NCBI GenBank assembly: GCA_025449115.1
Contig: JAHLKC010000013.1
Coordinates: forward strand, 91,001-155,000
From: Chytridium lagenaria
Taxonomy: Eukaryota; Chytridiomycota; Chytridiomycetes; Chytridiales; Chytridiaceae
DNA length: 64,000 nt
Direction of reading: 5' to 3'
The notes under the pieces were generated by a model, which was not told where the DNA came from, did no database searches, and was given only the letters and a program-made list of their open reading frames with translations. The position numbers were made by a program, and so were the translations under genes. This document shows positions 1 through 11,036 of this stretch, piece by piece (within the stretch, counting starts at the first letter, position 1; each line of letters starts with the position of its first letter).

Positions 1-563
1 CGATCACCTCCCCAACCCATCTCCTCCTCGTCTCCCTCATCCTCTCCGAATCCCATCTCTCCGACACCCAAACCTCCACCCATCTCTGGTCCCGCGTCGC
101 CTCCATCCCACCCCACACCATCGCCACCCTCAAACGCGAAGCCCTCACCCACCTCGCCTACAACATCACCGTCAAAGAACCCGAATACGCCGCATGGGTA
201 CGGGCCGTCAAGAAATGTTTTGACAACCGTCCCAAAGACCCTCCTCAGACTTCACAGACGTACATTCACGCCATGCAAGGCGCCACCATTGCCGCTGCGC
301 AGTCGACGGCGGATATGATCAAGGCTGTGAGGAGGGCGAGGGCGTTGCTTGTTGAAGGGGTGGGGAAACGAAAGGCGATGGAGGATCGGGAGGTGGTGGT
401 GAAACGGGTTAGGACGGAACATCCGCCTGCTTGTTGTACTTTGATGATGGGACCGAAGGCTATTGCGAAATGTGTGAATCACCCGCATCCGCATCCTGCA
501 GTTGTAAAGATGCGGACAGGAACGCGGGGGGAGGAAAGGATGGAAGGGCTAGTCTTTGGATGA
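1..563 (+). CDS. Cyclin-box protein, Pho80/Pcl-like, C-terminal part (cut by window edge)
   Basis: The open frame enters from the left edge and ends with a stop at about 563. The first 75 codons match the second half of a Pho80/Pcl-type cyclin box: a helix beginning SPTHLLLVSLILSESHLSD, then a Trp in LWSRV, a helix LKREALTHLAYN, and the closing EYAAWVRAVKK. The same motif order occurs in five other genes of this window, so it is a member of a local paralogous family. After the box the tail is basic (KRKAMEDREVVVKRVRTE) and then His/Pro-rich. Such cyclins usually bind and activate a CDK; the kinase partner here is unknown. The coding strand is C-rich up to about position 270 and G-rich afterwards. 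The cyclin-fold call is by motif only. Confidence 0.6.
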   Translation, partial: ITSPTHLLLVSLILSESHLSDTQTSTHLWSRVASIPPHTIATLKREALTHLAYNITVKEPEYAAWVRAVKKCFDNRPKDPPQTSQTYIHAMQGATIAAAQSTADMIKAVRRARALLVEGVGKRKAMEDREVVVKRVRTEHPPACCTLMMGPKAIAKCVNHPHPHPAVVKMRTGTRGEERMEGLVFG

Positions 564-1078
564 AGACGGTCATGGTGAAGAGAGAAGAAGATAACGGGTG
601 TTGATGATTTCTCTATAGTTTTTATTTTTACCTTGCGTGATCTACAAGGTGTCTCTTGTTTGTTCAATGTACTCTATTATATTCGTCCCTTTACAATTTT
701 TTTATACAAATTTTTGTTTCGATTGCAAACCCTATGTAGAGAAAAAGAAGTGTTCTTATTATATCAGGAAAAATACAAATATATCATCATAACCCGCCAT
801 ACACGGGATTATTTTATTGTAACTAGATTGTCCATAAAAACGCGTTTCGTTTGCCTTACAAACGCGTCGGGTTCACCCCGAAATTTATTCCCTTCATATA
901 TACAAGACTTGATATTGAAGGACAAAATATCTTTCCAAATCCCACCATTAAACAAAACACCCTCTTTCTGCAACCTTTCGTTCGTTTGTTTTTTTTGTTT
1001 CGTTATCCACATATCTATTTTTTACATTATACACTTTATAATTATTCACAAATGGTTATCCCGTTTCAACATTGTTTT
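564..1078. other. AT-rich intergenic stretch between convergent genes
   Basis: This stretch separates the stop of the plus-strand cyclin gene from the stop of the minus-strand PP2C gene, so it holds two 3' ends. It is T-rich with short A/T runs. Open frames exist (for example 633-1082), but they have skewed Phe/Ile/Tyr content typical of AT-rich noncoding DNA. No gene is seen. Confidence 0.6.
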
Positions 1079-3355
1079 TTAAACTTTCCGTAACTTAAAG
1101 TAATCGTCATGGTCCGTATCAGAAGGTGGACAAGAGTCTGGAACGCAAAACACGTCATCGTCTTGATCCAGTTGACGTCTCGTATAGCCGTTTCTAATCT
1201 CATCCCGTATCACCCTTAACGGCGAACTCGTTTCGTCATAAGAGTCCCCATTATCCGCATCACGCGTGGTCATTTTATCGCATCTATGTAAAGTCGACAT
1301 TGGTTTATCGACTCGATTCACATCCTCAAGCGTTTCTATATATCCAGCATCACCACGTCTCTGCAATGGTGACCCTGAACCATCATCCGTTTCACATTCC
1401 GCATCATTACCCCGCGTCTCCACATCACAGTTATCCGTTCGTTTTCTTTTGTCCCTTATACCAGTCGGTATCCCCACCCCATTCAACGCCTCTTCGTCTT
1501 CCTCCCCTCTTCTTCACCCTTACAACAACAACAGAAGCATCATCTACCATCCCCCCTCCCCCCCCTAAACACCCCCTCCACATCCCATTCCACCTCCCAC
1601 AAACCCCCTCCGCAGCCTTCACACACCCCTCATCACATCCCACTCCCCAACCCTCTTCCCACCTCTCCGTCTAGGACTCTTCCTACCCTCCTTCCACAAC
1701 AACCCCCCAACCCCCTCCAAAACCTCCCTAACCTCCTCACCACCCTCCAACAACCGTCCCTCCCCACAACACCCCCAAACCCCATCACTCGCTAAAACCA
1801 CAACCCCATCCATCCCATCATTTTCCAGAACCTCCACATCCACCATCCCCTCAAACACCCGTGGCTCAAGTTTCATCACCACATCACCCAACGCATCCAC
1901 CATCCCAAGACTCTTGACAATACCTTCCCATTCAACACCTTCTCGTCGAAACAACCTCGCTCCAATAAGCGCGGGTATCACCCCTTCCTCAACCCTCAAA
2001 TCCGTTATCGGGGGGATGTTCGTGTGCGTCGAAACTCTCCTGCAGGTGGGATCTTTAAAGCCTTGGGTGATGCACTGCATGGTCTTTTGTCACATAAACA
2101 ATCCGTGGCACGGTTCCATGTCGTCTCGCCCCATTCATCTTCATCCCGTGTCCACCCCATTCATCTTCATCCCCGTGACCCCCATTCATCCCCATCTCAA
2201 CCCCATCCGTCTTCATCGTCCCAGACGCAGCATCAGCAACAACAACCCTCGAATCACCCACATGCACAACAACATACCCCACCGCCCCAGGAAGCACACA
2301 CACCAACGCCAAAGTACATCCATCGTCAGGCATGATCCCACATCCCCGTTGTTCCCGACAAAACCGTTCATCAAGTTCATGCATCGTCTTTTGGATGGAT
2401 GTTTTCAATAGTTGGATCGCGTGTGGGTCCCTTTGGAGCGTTGTCGTGAGTCCTTGGAGGTCTGTGTGGGGAGATGTGGGAGCCAGTTGGTGAGGGTTGT
2501 GTGGAGGAGGGGTGGGATGTGTGTGAGAAAAAAGTCGGCGGCGGCGCGACCGCCGTGACCGTCTGCGAGGGCGAAGATGGGACTTGTGAGAGGAGTGAAG
2601 GTGAGAGGGGTTGTGGGGTTGGTGGAGAGGGAGATGGGGGTTTGACGTGTTGGAATACTGACAACGTCCTGTGTTGAAAGTAAGAACAGGGTGAGACTTG
2701 TTTCGCATGCAAATCAACTCATCGGAAAGAGCATGATGACGTGGGATACCGAAAGATACAAAAAAAACAATGATATCCTTACTTCCATCTCGGAATGAAG
2801 AGGCTCCGTCCTTCCATACTTTCCCGTTTGCCATCCCATCATCCCAGCAGCACCCCAACTCACCTCCACCTCCACCTCTCCCACGGTTTCCTCCCTCCCC
2901 TTCACCTCTTCACCGCTCCCCTCCACCCCATAAACAACAAACACATCCATCCCCGCCATCCTACAAATCACCATCCTCGCCTCCTCATCCACACCCCCAT
3001 CCTCACATCGACACACCCTCACAACCTCACAAAGCGTATCCCTCCACCCAATCCTTAAAACACTATACACCGTCGTCGCCGCTTTCGTCGGCGTTGCCGT
3101 GATCTTGGATGGGGAGAAGCAGTCATCGAGAAGGGCTTTTGTGGTGGTGTAGTGGTGTGGGGACAGAGCGTGGGTTACGTCAACGGTGATGGATGAGGGG
3201 ATGTTGATGAAGGACATGAGTGAGAGGAGGGGGGTTATAAGGGTTGTGAATGTGGTTGTGGGTGAGATGGGGTTGTGGAGGTTTCGGGTGTCGGGTTGGT
3301 CATCGGTAAGGCCACGTTTACGCTTTTTGGATCTTGGGGTTGGGATGGGTGTCAT
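1079..3355 (-). CDS. PP2C-family (PPM) serine/threonine phosphatase
   Basis: PPM phosphatases are Mg/Mn-dependent enzymes that remove phosphate from Ser/Thr. The signature motifs occur in order on the minus strand: IFALADGHGGRAAADFF near 2560 (metal-binding DGHGG), DDGCTLALVCVL and HVGDSRVVV near 2280-2340 (GDSR motif), TKDHAVHHP near 2090, LGMVDALGDVVMK near 1890, and DGVVVLASDGVW near 1790 (metal-binding SDG). A basic N-terminus (PRSKKRKRG) precedes the domain, with a probable intron at about 2653-2783. An acidic Asp-rich tail ends at 1079. The metal-binding Asp residues at the DGHGG and SDG motifs are present. The frame changes at least twice within the catalytic domain (about 2450 and 2070) without obvious introns, so the gene is either an assembly-damaged active gene or a pseudogene. 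Subfamily and target are unknown. Confidence 0.75.
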
Positions 3356-3493
3356 GACTTGTTTTTCTCCTCGTGCAAAATCACAAAAAAAAAAAAAAAG
3401 ATAGTGGCCATAAACTTGACGTAAAAAATCAGCCTTACTTTTCTTTTAAAAACACCAAATTCACAGTATATCAAATTAATTTATTATTCCATC

Positions 3494-3855
3494 AACATCC
3501 CCCTCAACACCCGTCTCCTTGAGCGTGGCCACAAAAACCGTCACATCCTTTCTCAAAAACGTCGGATCCATCACCCCAAGATCTGCCTCAATCCACTCTA
3601 ACCCAGCTTTCCTCATCTCTGCAAACAAAATGTCATCACCTCTTGTAGATCGAGTCTGATGGGCCAGCACCATGAACATCCCCCTCAACACCCGTCTCCT
3701 TGAGCGTGGCCACAAAAACCGTCACATCCTTTCTCAAAAACGTCGGATCCATCACCCCAAGATCTGCCTCAATCCACTCTAACCCAGCTTTCCTCATCTC
3801 CGCAAACAAAATCTCATCACCTCTTGTAGACCGAGTCTGATGGGCCAGCACCAGC
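3494..3855. repeat. 181-bp tandem duplication, two copies
   Basis: Copy 1 (3494-3674) and copy 2 (3675-3855) are almost identical, with about three differences, for example atgtcatc versus atctcatc. Each holds the last coding stretch of the methyltransferase gene on the minus strand. The period is not a multiple of three, so reading from copy 2 into copy 1 changes frame and creates a new C-terminus. The high identity suggests a recent event or an assembly duplication. Confidence 0.9.
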
Positions 3856-4164
3856 GTGGTTTCTTTCGACATGAGCGCTTCAAAATGAGGAAAGGAACGG
3901 TTTCATCAAAACGAGAACAGACGCAATCGAGTGTGTTTTTACACCGAGAAAAGAAAGGGAAAGGTCGAAAATAAAGGCGGAAGGGAATGAGAAGTAAAGA
4001 GAAAAGAAGGAAGGGGATAGAATAAAATTGTAATATCAAAAAAGCCAAGAAAGCGAGCGTGAAAGATAAAAGTAAACGTTTCTAAATATAAAAAAAACAA
4101 AAATAACAAACAGAACGGATCTTCAACAAAAGAAAAACAAACCAAATAGCAAAATCAGAACAAC

Positions 4165-4195
<31 letters not shown>

Positions 4196-5037
4196 AAAAT
4201 AACGAATATAAAAATAAAGGATAAGCAAAGAAAACGTTCAAAAATCGTATAAAGAGAAGGCCACACTTAGGGTATCACTCAAATCATACTAAAAGAAAGA
4301 CAAAACCAAGCAAAGAGCAACCCACAAAGAAAAAAAGAATAAAGCGTGAACCCACAACACAACAAAAAAAAGAAAATACCTCTAATCGTCTCCACCAACG
4401 GTCGTATCAACTCTGACACCCAAACCACATCCGCAGCAACCACAAACTCAAACCCCTTCTCCCTTCTCAATTCCTTCACCGTTTCTTTACTAAAACCATT
4501 TAAAACCAGCACCAAAAAAAAAAAAACAACAAAAAAAACAGTACCTATCCGTCCAATCCAACGCAACAACCTCTGCCTCCACGTCATTCAACTTTACAAT
4601 CTCATGTATATCCGGTACAACCGCCTCAACGTCACTCAACGTCGTATGAGCGCCCAATATCGATGCCGCGATCCCAACAATGCCTCGTCCGGAACCCTGG
4701 AGGAAGGAAGGTGTGTCGATTAAAAAAAAAGTACATGGGGGGACGGGGGAATATGTACTAATTCAATGAGTCGTTTCCCTGTGATGTTGAGCGATGAAGA
4801 GACGGATGAATGACATTGCAAGAATTTCGAAAGAACGATGGAACAATCCCACACAGTCAATGCCGTCTTTACGGTATGATGAACATGATCAGTGTGTTTC
4901 GTGGTGCTTGATGATGTAAAGATGGGGCGGTTGGCGATGGTGAAGAAGGATGGGGAAGAAGGGTTTGAGAAGGTATAGTCGATGGGTTTAATGAAATCAA
5001 ACCGCCATGCTTGTTCGGGACCACAGAGGAGGAGCAT
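3636..5037 (-). CDS. METTL21/Efm-like protein lysine methyltransferase
   Basis: A four-exon gene reconstructs without any frame repair: 5037-4759, 4696-4545, 4489-4380 and 3877-3636 give about 260 residues. It has the family-16 (METTL21/Efm) layout. VWDCSIVLSKFLQ comes before the SAM site, then GKRLIEL joins GSGRGIVGIAAS (SAM-binding GxGxG loop) across the first intron, then the acidic strand TTLSDVEAVVPD and the strand EVVALDW. FEFVVAADVVW (the family's D-x-x-Y/W region) and TTLVLAHQTRSTRGDEILF follow. These enzymes methylate lysines on proteins such as elongation factors and chaperones; the substrate cannot be told here. The 181-bp duplication replaces the presumed original ending (GDVDGIIN) by GDVHGAGPSDSIYKR. 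The third intron (3878-4379) carries a long poly-A tract near 4167. The start codon lies about 25 bp from that of divergent NTH1. Confidence 0.8.
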
Positions 5038-5062
5038 ATTTTTATCTGATATTTTTTTGGCG
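5038..5062. promoter_or_regulatory. Very short divergent start-to-start interval (methyltransferase / NTH1)
   Basis: Only about 25 bp lie between the two outward-facing ATG codons. It is T-rich and has no recognisable TATA box. Core promoter elements of each gene must therefore lie inside the other gene's transcribed region, or transcription starts very close to the ATGs. Confidence 0.5.
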
Positions 5063-6163
5063 ATGCAACTTCGGTCGAGGACAGTGGTGACGTCGAGGTT
5101 TTTTGTGGATGCGCCGAGGGTGAAACGGAGGGATGTTGGGAAGGTGATGGATTTGGAGGATATGGTTGAAGGGAGGGGCAAGAGGAAGGTGAAGATGGAG
5201 TTGGAGACAATGAATAAGAGGGTGAAGTTGGAGACAGAAGTGGTTGTGAAGGTTGAGGAAGGAGAGATGAGGACTGTTGAAACGGCTGTGGAGACGACTG
5301 TGAAGACGAGTACAAAGAAGAAGAAGGTTGTGACAAAGAAAGTCAAGATGGAGATGGCCGAGCCCGAGAACTGGAAAACCGTGTATGATTTAATAAAGGT
5401 AAGGGGGTGTGGTCGCCCTCAAGCAATCGCTGAACGAGACCCAGGAATTCAGGACAAACAACATTGCACCGGTCGATGAAATGGGATGTGGTGGTCTCGC
5501 ATCCACCAATGAAACACCAGAGGTACATGCGCGTACAACTAAACTCACACCTTCAAGGTCTACCGTTTCCAAACCCTCACAGCCCTCATGCTCTCCTCCC
5601 AAACCAAAGACCCCATCACCGCATCCGCCATCACCCGTTTAAAATCCCTCCCCAACGGTCTCACCCAACATCCATCCTTTCCACGCCCCCAGCAACCCTC
5701 CAAAACGTCCTACACGGTGTCGGGTTCCATGTCAAGAAGACTGTGTATTTGAGAGGCGCCGCGACAATCTGTGTTGAACAGTATGGAGGGGATATACCGG
5801 GGACTTTGGAGGGGTTGTTGGCTATTCCCGGGGTTGGACCTAAGATGGCGTATTTGGCGATGCAGTGCGCGTGGGGACAGAATGTGGGTGTTGGGGTTGA
5901 TACGCATGTGCATAGGATATCGAATCGGTTGGGGTGGGTGAAGAGTAAAGAGGCAGAGGAGACAAGAGAGGTAAGAATCTGTCTCCACAGTACCCCCTTG
6001 CTGCCTCTGCAGAGGGTTTTATTTTTCATATTATTTTTACATCGTGTTTGCTTTAATGTCTCTACTATTCTCATCATCAAGCTTGTTTGGTGTCCTTTTT
6101 CCTCATCATTATTTTTCCATTCACACATCCTAACCCTTCTTCCCACCCCCCCCCCCCCCCCCC

Positions 6164-6195
<32 letters not shown>

Positions 6196-6506
6196 CAACT
6201 GGTAAGCCCTTCAGTTCCCACCGCGCACACCATCCCAACTAACCACTCCAACAGGAAAGCTGGCTCCCTCCAATCTCTGGGCCGACATCAACCCCCTTCT
6301 AGTAGGATTCGGCCAAACCCTCTGCAACGCCGTCTCCCCCGGTTGCACCGGCATGTCCCGTCTCCCATCTATGTCCGAAAACAGGCGTCAAGCAGCGCGG
6401 GGGAAAGAAAAAAGCGGGGACAGAGATGTCATGGGTTGGGGGTGCGGTGAAAGAGGAGGAGGAGAATGGGGATGTGATGGAGGAGGTGGTGAAGGCGGAA
6501 GGTTAA
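5063..6506 (+). CDS. NTH1: Endonuclease III-type DNA glycosylase/AP lyase
   Basis: Nth1 removes oxidised pyrimidines from DNA and cuts the abasic site in base-excision repair in nucleus and mitochondria. Exon 1 (5063-5398) gives a basic, Lys-rich leader with possible targeting signals and ends in NWKTVYDLIK. Exon 2 (about 5558-5970) begins VYRFQTLTALMLSSQTKD, the family N-terminal helix. It then shows the helix-hairpin-helix LLAIPGVGPKMAYLAM with the catalytic Lys, and VGVDTHVHRISNRLGW with the catalytic Asp. Exon 3 (from about 6257) carries NPLLVGFGQTLCNAVSPG and the four-Cys iron-sulfur loop (C-x6-C-x2-C-x5-C). One apparent frameshift lies between about 5640 and 5700; the reading after it (TLQNVLHGVGFHVKKT) again matches the family. 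Catalytic residues are all present, so an assembly indel is more likely than loss. Confidence 0.88.
6146..6194. repeat. Poly-C/poly-A tract in NTH1 intron 2
   Basis: A run of about 19 C is followed directly by about 31 A inside the second intron. Such paired homopolymers are unstable and error-prone to sequence. Confidence 0.9.
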
Positions 6507-6809
6507 AGTTGAGGATTTAGACAATAAAAATTACCCCGTGTTTCAGACTATAACCATATTAGGGGCGGACCGTCAACACAATGCAGAATGCCAAGAAAAT
6601 GTAGCGAGGATGAAAAGAAAACCAAGTGAGGATATTTATATTTCGTGAAGAACAAAGAAATCAAATTATAAAGTCAAAAGAATTCATAGAAATCAACTGA
6701 ACATTCTGAAAACCAAAATAAAAACAAAACGAGGTCAACCCTTTACACAAAAATAAAAAATACAAAGACATTACAAAAAAAAACACAACAAAATCCCCCC
6801 AAAAAATAT
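6507..6809. other. Intergenic, two 3' ends
   Basis: This A-rich stretch lies between the NTH1 stop and the stop of the minus-strand cyclin-box gene. No gene or clear motif is seen. Confidence 0.6.
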
Positions 6810-9271
6810 CTATAAAGTATCCGTCGCTTCCACCACCATCTCCCCTCTCGTCTCCGTCCTCACAACACCAGGACTCACCACATGAAACCCACCCCCACTC
6901 GCCTGTCTCGTAAACGCCACCTGATAAGGATGATACGCATAAGGCGACCCCCCACCATACGGCGCCGACCCAGCCCTCATCGTCGGCGTATACACATGCC
7001 CCATCACCGTCCCACTCTGATTCTGATATGTCGTCAATATTTCGCCGCAGCCGCCGCCGCCGCCGTCGAGGCCGGGTTGGACGACACCTGCGGTGACGCC
7101 GCCGGGGATCCAATGAGAGGGGAAACGGTGTAAGGTGACACGGTTGGAACACCCCCCCGCGCAGAGGTGGTGGATGTAGGTGTTGTAGCGATACCTACGG
7201 CGGCGGCGGCGCCCGCAACCCAACCTTTAAGACGTTCCAACCAGGCCTCGAATTCATGGGGAGGAAAGACGACTCTCCAGTTGAGTGCTTCGAGGGCAAC
7301 GATTTTAAGGGCTGCCACGTGTTTACGTTCATCGATGCCGGCGCCAACGGCTTTTCCTATAGCTGTCCATGCTGCGACGGGGTGGTGGCGTCGCGGAGAA
7401 CAACGTCTGCGAGCATGAGGGAGGCGAGGAGGAGACGGGTTGGTGTTGCGAGGGGTTCAGGGAGGGTGCGGAGGGAGACGAGACGGTGGACGATGAGGAG
7501 GGCGTATGGGACGATTTGGGCTGGAGCGCGGGTTCTTGAGAGGGTGTGGGTGACCATGGCGCGGAGACGGTGGGCGTAGTGGAAGAGGTAGGTTGCTGGA
7601 AGAGGGGATGAGCCGTGAGAGTTTGTTTGTGGGGTTTGGAGAGGGGGGTTGTTGGAGAGGGTTGTTGTTGAGGTGATGGATTCGGCGGGGGAGACGGAGG
7701 CTGTTGAGGTTGTGCGGAGGGGCGTTGGAGGTTGGGTTGGGGAAGGGTGGAGGGAGGTTGGGAGGTGTTTGAAAGGGGATTGTGGAGGGGTGAGAGGGTG
7801 GAGATGTTGTTGAGGGATGGTGAGGAACATGCCGTTGTGGGAGTTCATGGCGGCTGCTGCTGCTGCTGCGCCATTCATTGGGAGAGCATGTATGGGCTGA
7901 TGGGGCTTGAAGGGGTGAGGGTGGACGGGGAGAGAGAGGCTGTGGAGGAGGTTCGACTTGATGGACCAAAACCAAGGGAATGATGAGGGAGCTGTTGTAA
8001 AGGATTCAATGGGAGATGTTGCTGAGAGTGTTGATTCATGAGATGTTGTTGTTGCATGACCAGTCTCCAGCGCGTTCCAACGAGACGGAGGGTGACGTTG
8101 GCGGCGAGACACGAGAGCTGTTCAATGATCTCAGGCTTGAGTTGGCTGCGTTTGATTTTAGAAGGAAGCTCCGTGGGGTTTGCTCCTGCCGTGGTCGCTC
8201 CAGCAGCAGCGGCACTCTTTTCCGCATTCGTCGCTAAAGTCATTTTAACAGCACCTCCTCCAGCCCCCGACGCCACCCCAGCATATCCACCATCCCCTCC
8301 AGCTTTTGCAGGCATCTCACTGTGATGTTTCCGTAGATTCTGGGGCTTCTCCAAAGCGTTTTGTGTATGCTCCAACAACTGCCTCGGATCGTTTGTTTTC
8401 CGATGTTGCAAGGTAACTGATGGCTCATGTGGTCTGTGAGAGGATCTCCGTGATGATCGAATCTTGGAGGAGGAGGCTGAAGCCTCCTCCTCCTCCTGTT
8501 GATTAAAGTCCAGATCCAAGCCCTCCTCTTCTTCTCCATGCGGGGACATGACCACCTCCTTGTCTGTGATTTGGCGGAACGGGAATAACATGGTGGGGGC
8601 GGATGCGGAGGATTTTGTAGTGGGGTTGACGAGAGTGACAGCGGATTGGGCAGTGGTCGGGTGAGGGGCTTGGGTTTGTTGGGTGTAGGGTTTTCATTAG
8701 ATGCCAGTGCACCCATGCGTTGGTCTAACGATGCACTTGAAGAGATGCTGTCGCCATCTTCCACCATTGCCATCACTCCAGATGAAGAAGACATGGAATC
8801 GTCTATTCTCAAAGAAACAGGGTCTATGGAGGAAGGGTTTCCGCTTGACGATACAATGCTGCCATCGTTCACAAGCAACGTGGGAACTGTGTGGGGTTGA
8901 CGAAATGGATGTTGCGGTTGTTGGTGAGTTTGCGGTGGTTGATGTTGATGTGGCTGTGGCTGTGTTTGTATGGGAAAAGAGGACGTGGGATGGTGCGGTG
9001 GGAGAGATTGGGGTGCTGCTGCGACGGTGAAGGGTTGAAGCTGGAAAGGGTACGGTGTGTGAGCCAAGGCGGGGGGGACCAACCCCGCCGCCAACGCCGA
9101 AATCGAATTGGTGTGATTTGTGGATTGATGGGGAGTGTGATGATGAAGGAGGTGTTGCTGCATGGAGGGAGGTGCAAGACCTAGTCCAGCGGATACTACG
9201 CTTCCCACTGCATTTCCAGATCCTCCTGCTGGCGTTGGCTGTCCGCCTCCATCATCACTCTCTGGAGGCAT
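6810..9271 (-). CDS. Long cyclin-box protein with low-complexity N-terminus
   Basis: The N-terminal half (9271 to about 8300) is Gln/His/Pro/Ser-rich and lacks a known domain. The cyclin-like part begins at about 8160 with KPEIIEQLSCLAANVTLRL. A Ser/Pro/Thr spacer follows, then the box core QIVPYALLIVHRLVSL, ATPTRLLLASLMLADVVL, AAWTAIGKAVGAG, the helix KHVAALKIVALEALNW and the closing HEFEAWLERLKGWV (about 7240). A Thr/Ser/Ala/Gly-rich tail ends at 6810 (VVEATDTL). This is the Pho80/Pcl-like order seen in the other five paralogues, but this one is much longer. Frames change near 8550, 7880, 7370 and 7040, some possibly at unseen introns and some at probable base errors in C runs. The CDK partner is unknown. 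Confidence 0.6.
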
Positions 9272-9848
9272 ATTATTGGAGTTGCTGCTGTCCTATCTTT
9301 TTTTGCTCCCTTTTTTTAAAACTTTCTTCCACCGTTGCTCAGAACAGATGGTATCATTCGGTGCGTAAACAAAGAGAAAGAGAGATAGGGAGGGAGGGAG
9401 GTGTAGTTTAAAGTGAATGGTCTTTTTTTTTGGTTGTTGTTTGATGCAACTTGAAGCAGTGTGTCTCTGTCTCTCTCTCTCTACTCAAAAGCTTTCCTTG
9501 GCTGACTGACTGACAGGAAAGATAATCCCCCTTGCTCACTGTCGTTGATGATGATGGTGATGGTGATGAAGATTGAAGACAATGACGGTGAGTGTGGGAT
9601 GGATGGATGGATGGGATGTTGAGGATGAATGAATGAATGAATGAGTGTAACGTAAATAATAAATAGGTCCTCAACCCAAAAGTTTTATTTATTATTAGAT
9701 TTGGATAAAATAAAATAAATAAAATAAATAAATAAATAATCTAAATACCTATGATGATGGAACCAGCAACAGCAGCAGCAGGTGTGTGGAAGGTGCACAG
9801 GATCGAGAACAAAAGAGATAATTAATTAAATAAAAGGAGAAACAGCAA
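9272..9848. other. Microsatellite-rich upstream region of the long cyclin-box gene
   Basis: It contains a (CT)n stretch near 9463-9482, GATGGT repeats near 9545, GGAT/ATGA repeats at about 9598-9640, and an (AAAT)n/(AATA)n tract at about 9700-9740. No gene is seen; presumably it holds the promoter and 5' leader of the minus-strand gene. Confidence 0.6.
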
Positions 9849-9856
9849 TTTATTAA
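9849..9856. repeat. Left target-site duplication TTTATTAA
   Basis: This is identical to 11029-11036 and abuts the left TIR directly. Confidence 0.75.
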
Positions 9857-11028
9857 GGGGAATGCATTATGCCGACCCCCTGCATACAGACTGTCTGCAA
9901 AATCACAGCGTTTTGCAGACCCCCCAATGATTTTTAATTTTTTGCAATATTCCAAGGGTGAAATATTTATACACAACGTGAAATATTGATGCGTACCTCT
10001 TTGGTAAACTCCGACGCTAAACGCGCGTCCTCCCACCGTTATCACTGCAGCTCAAAAAAAAATAAATCTTCATCCCGATTCCCATTAGTCCTTTCCTGCC
10101 CCCCGCATCATCCCAGTTCTCCTTCCCCTCCATCGCATCCCTCGCATTCCTCACCTCCCTCACACCCCTCGTCTCCTTCACCCTCCCCACCCTCTCCTTC
10201 CGACTCCTCATCGCATCATCCTCCTTGATGCTGTTGACCGCGACGAATCCCCTCCAACACTTCCCCTCTTGCCCTCATCGGCATGTGCGCGACAGGACCC
10301 CATCATCCTTCCTCCTCCTCACCTACATCATCCAATTCCTGTTCTCCTATTACGCCATCCATCTCACTGGTCGATTATTGCCAGACAGACTCGCTGGAAC
10401 CCTTGAACGTTTCGCAACTCTCCATCTCCTGTATCCCGTCAACGGCGCCTCTTTTTACCACTCTATCTCATCCCCTCTGCTTACATCACCCCAAACCTTT
10501 CGTCTATCTCCGTCCAGCGTCTTCATGATACTGTTTTCGAATCGGTCACAGCTGAATTAGGCTTAGTACTGAGTACATTGACGGCAGAGAGGGTTTCAAA
10601 CCCCTCATGCCGTCCTATGGTCCTATGGTGGTAATAAGGGAGTGGTGGTAGCGATGGTGGTGGAGTGGTGATGGATCGGGTGTGCGGCAGTGGTGTAGTG
10701 CTCGGGAATGGTGGTGATGGTCGGAAGGAGTAGACGGTCATTGTGCTTTGACGACCTCTTTCATTTATTGACTTTGGGTGATGTACACCCTTAAACCCTT
10801 TTTGGGAAAATCTACACCAAAAAGGGAAATTCCAAGATATTCTAAGATATTCTAGGATTGCACTTGTCAGGATCACATGGGACAGGGGAGGGGGTCTGTA
10901 AAACAAGAATTATTAATGACGATTTTTACAGACATGTCTGCATATCACAGTAAAATGCAGACTGTCTGCAAAATCAGTGGGTTTTACAGACTGTCTGTAT
11001 GCAGGGGGGTCGGCATAATGCATCCTCC
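9857..11028. mobile_element. Non-autonomous TIR DNA transposon, 1172 bp, 8-bp TSD
   Basis: The ends form inverted repeats of about 65-75 bp. The left end begins GGGGAATGCATTATGCCGAC and the reverse complement of the right end begins GGAGGATGCATTATGCCGAC; both continue with CCCCC, TGCATACAGAC and a GTCTGCAAAA hairpin. Each end also folds on itself (GTCTGCAAAA ... TTTTGCAGAC on the left). TTTATTAA flanks both ends exactly (9849-9856 and 11029-11036), a probable 8-bp target-site duplication. No transposase is seen. An 8-bp TSD fits hAT, P or Merlin; the long TIR and GG end are less typical of hAT, so the superfamily stays open. The interior has a C-rich then G-rich segment resembling host exons. 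Confidence 0.82.
10073..10560 (+). pseudogene. Hydrophobic coding remnant inside the TIR element
   Basis: One frame is open from about 10073 to the stop at 10560 and reads as a membrane-protein-like sequence, for example PSIASLAFLTSLTPLVSFTL, then ASSSLMLLTATNPLQHF and FLLLTYIIQFLFSYYAIHL. Two or three segments are hydrophobic enough to span a membrane. I do not recognise the family. The stretch is pyrimidine-rich, like the first halves of host exons, and is followed by a G-rich part. A captured host exon fragment is therefore plausible. It lacks a convincing start and is probably not a functional gene. Confidence 0.35.
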
Positions 11029-11036
11029 TTTATTAA
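11029..11036. repeat. Right target-site duplication TTTATTAA
   Basis: This is identical to 9849-9856 and abuts the right TIR directly. Confidence 0.75.

Noticed and set aside
9598..9740. GGAT/ATGA/AAAT repeats as a telomere or centromere-like array
   Set aside because: They are short, mixed microsatellites of the kind scattered over all intergenic regions here.
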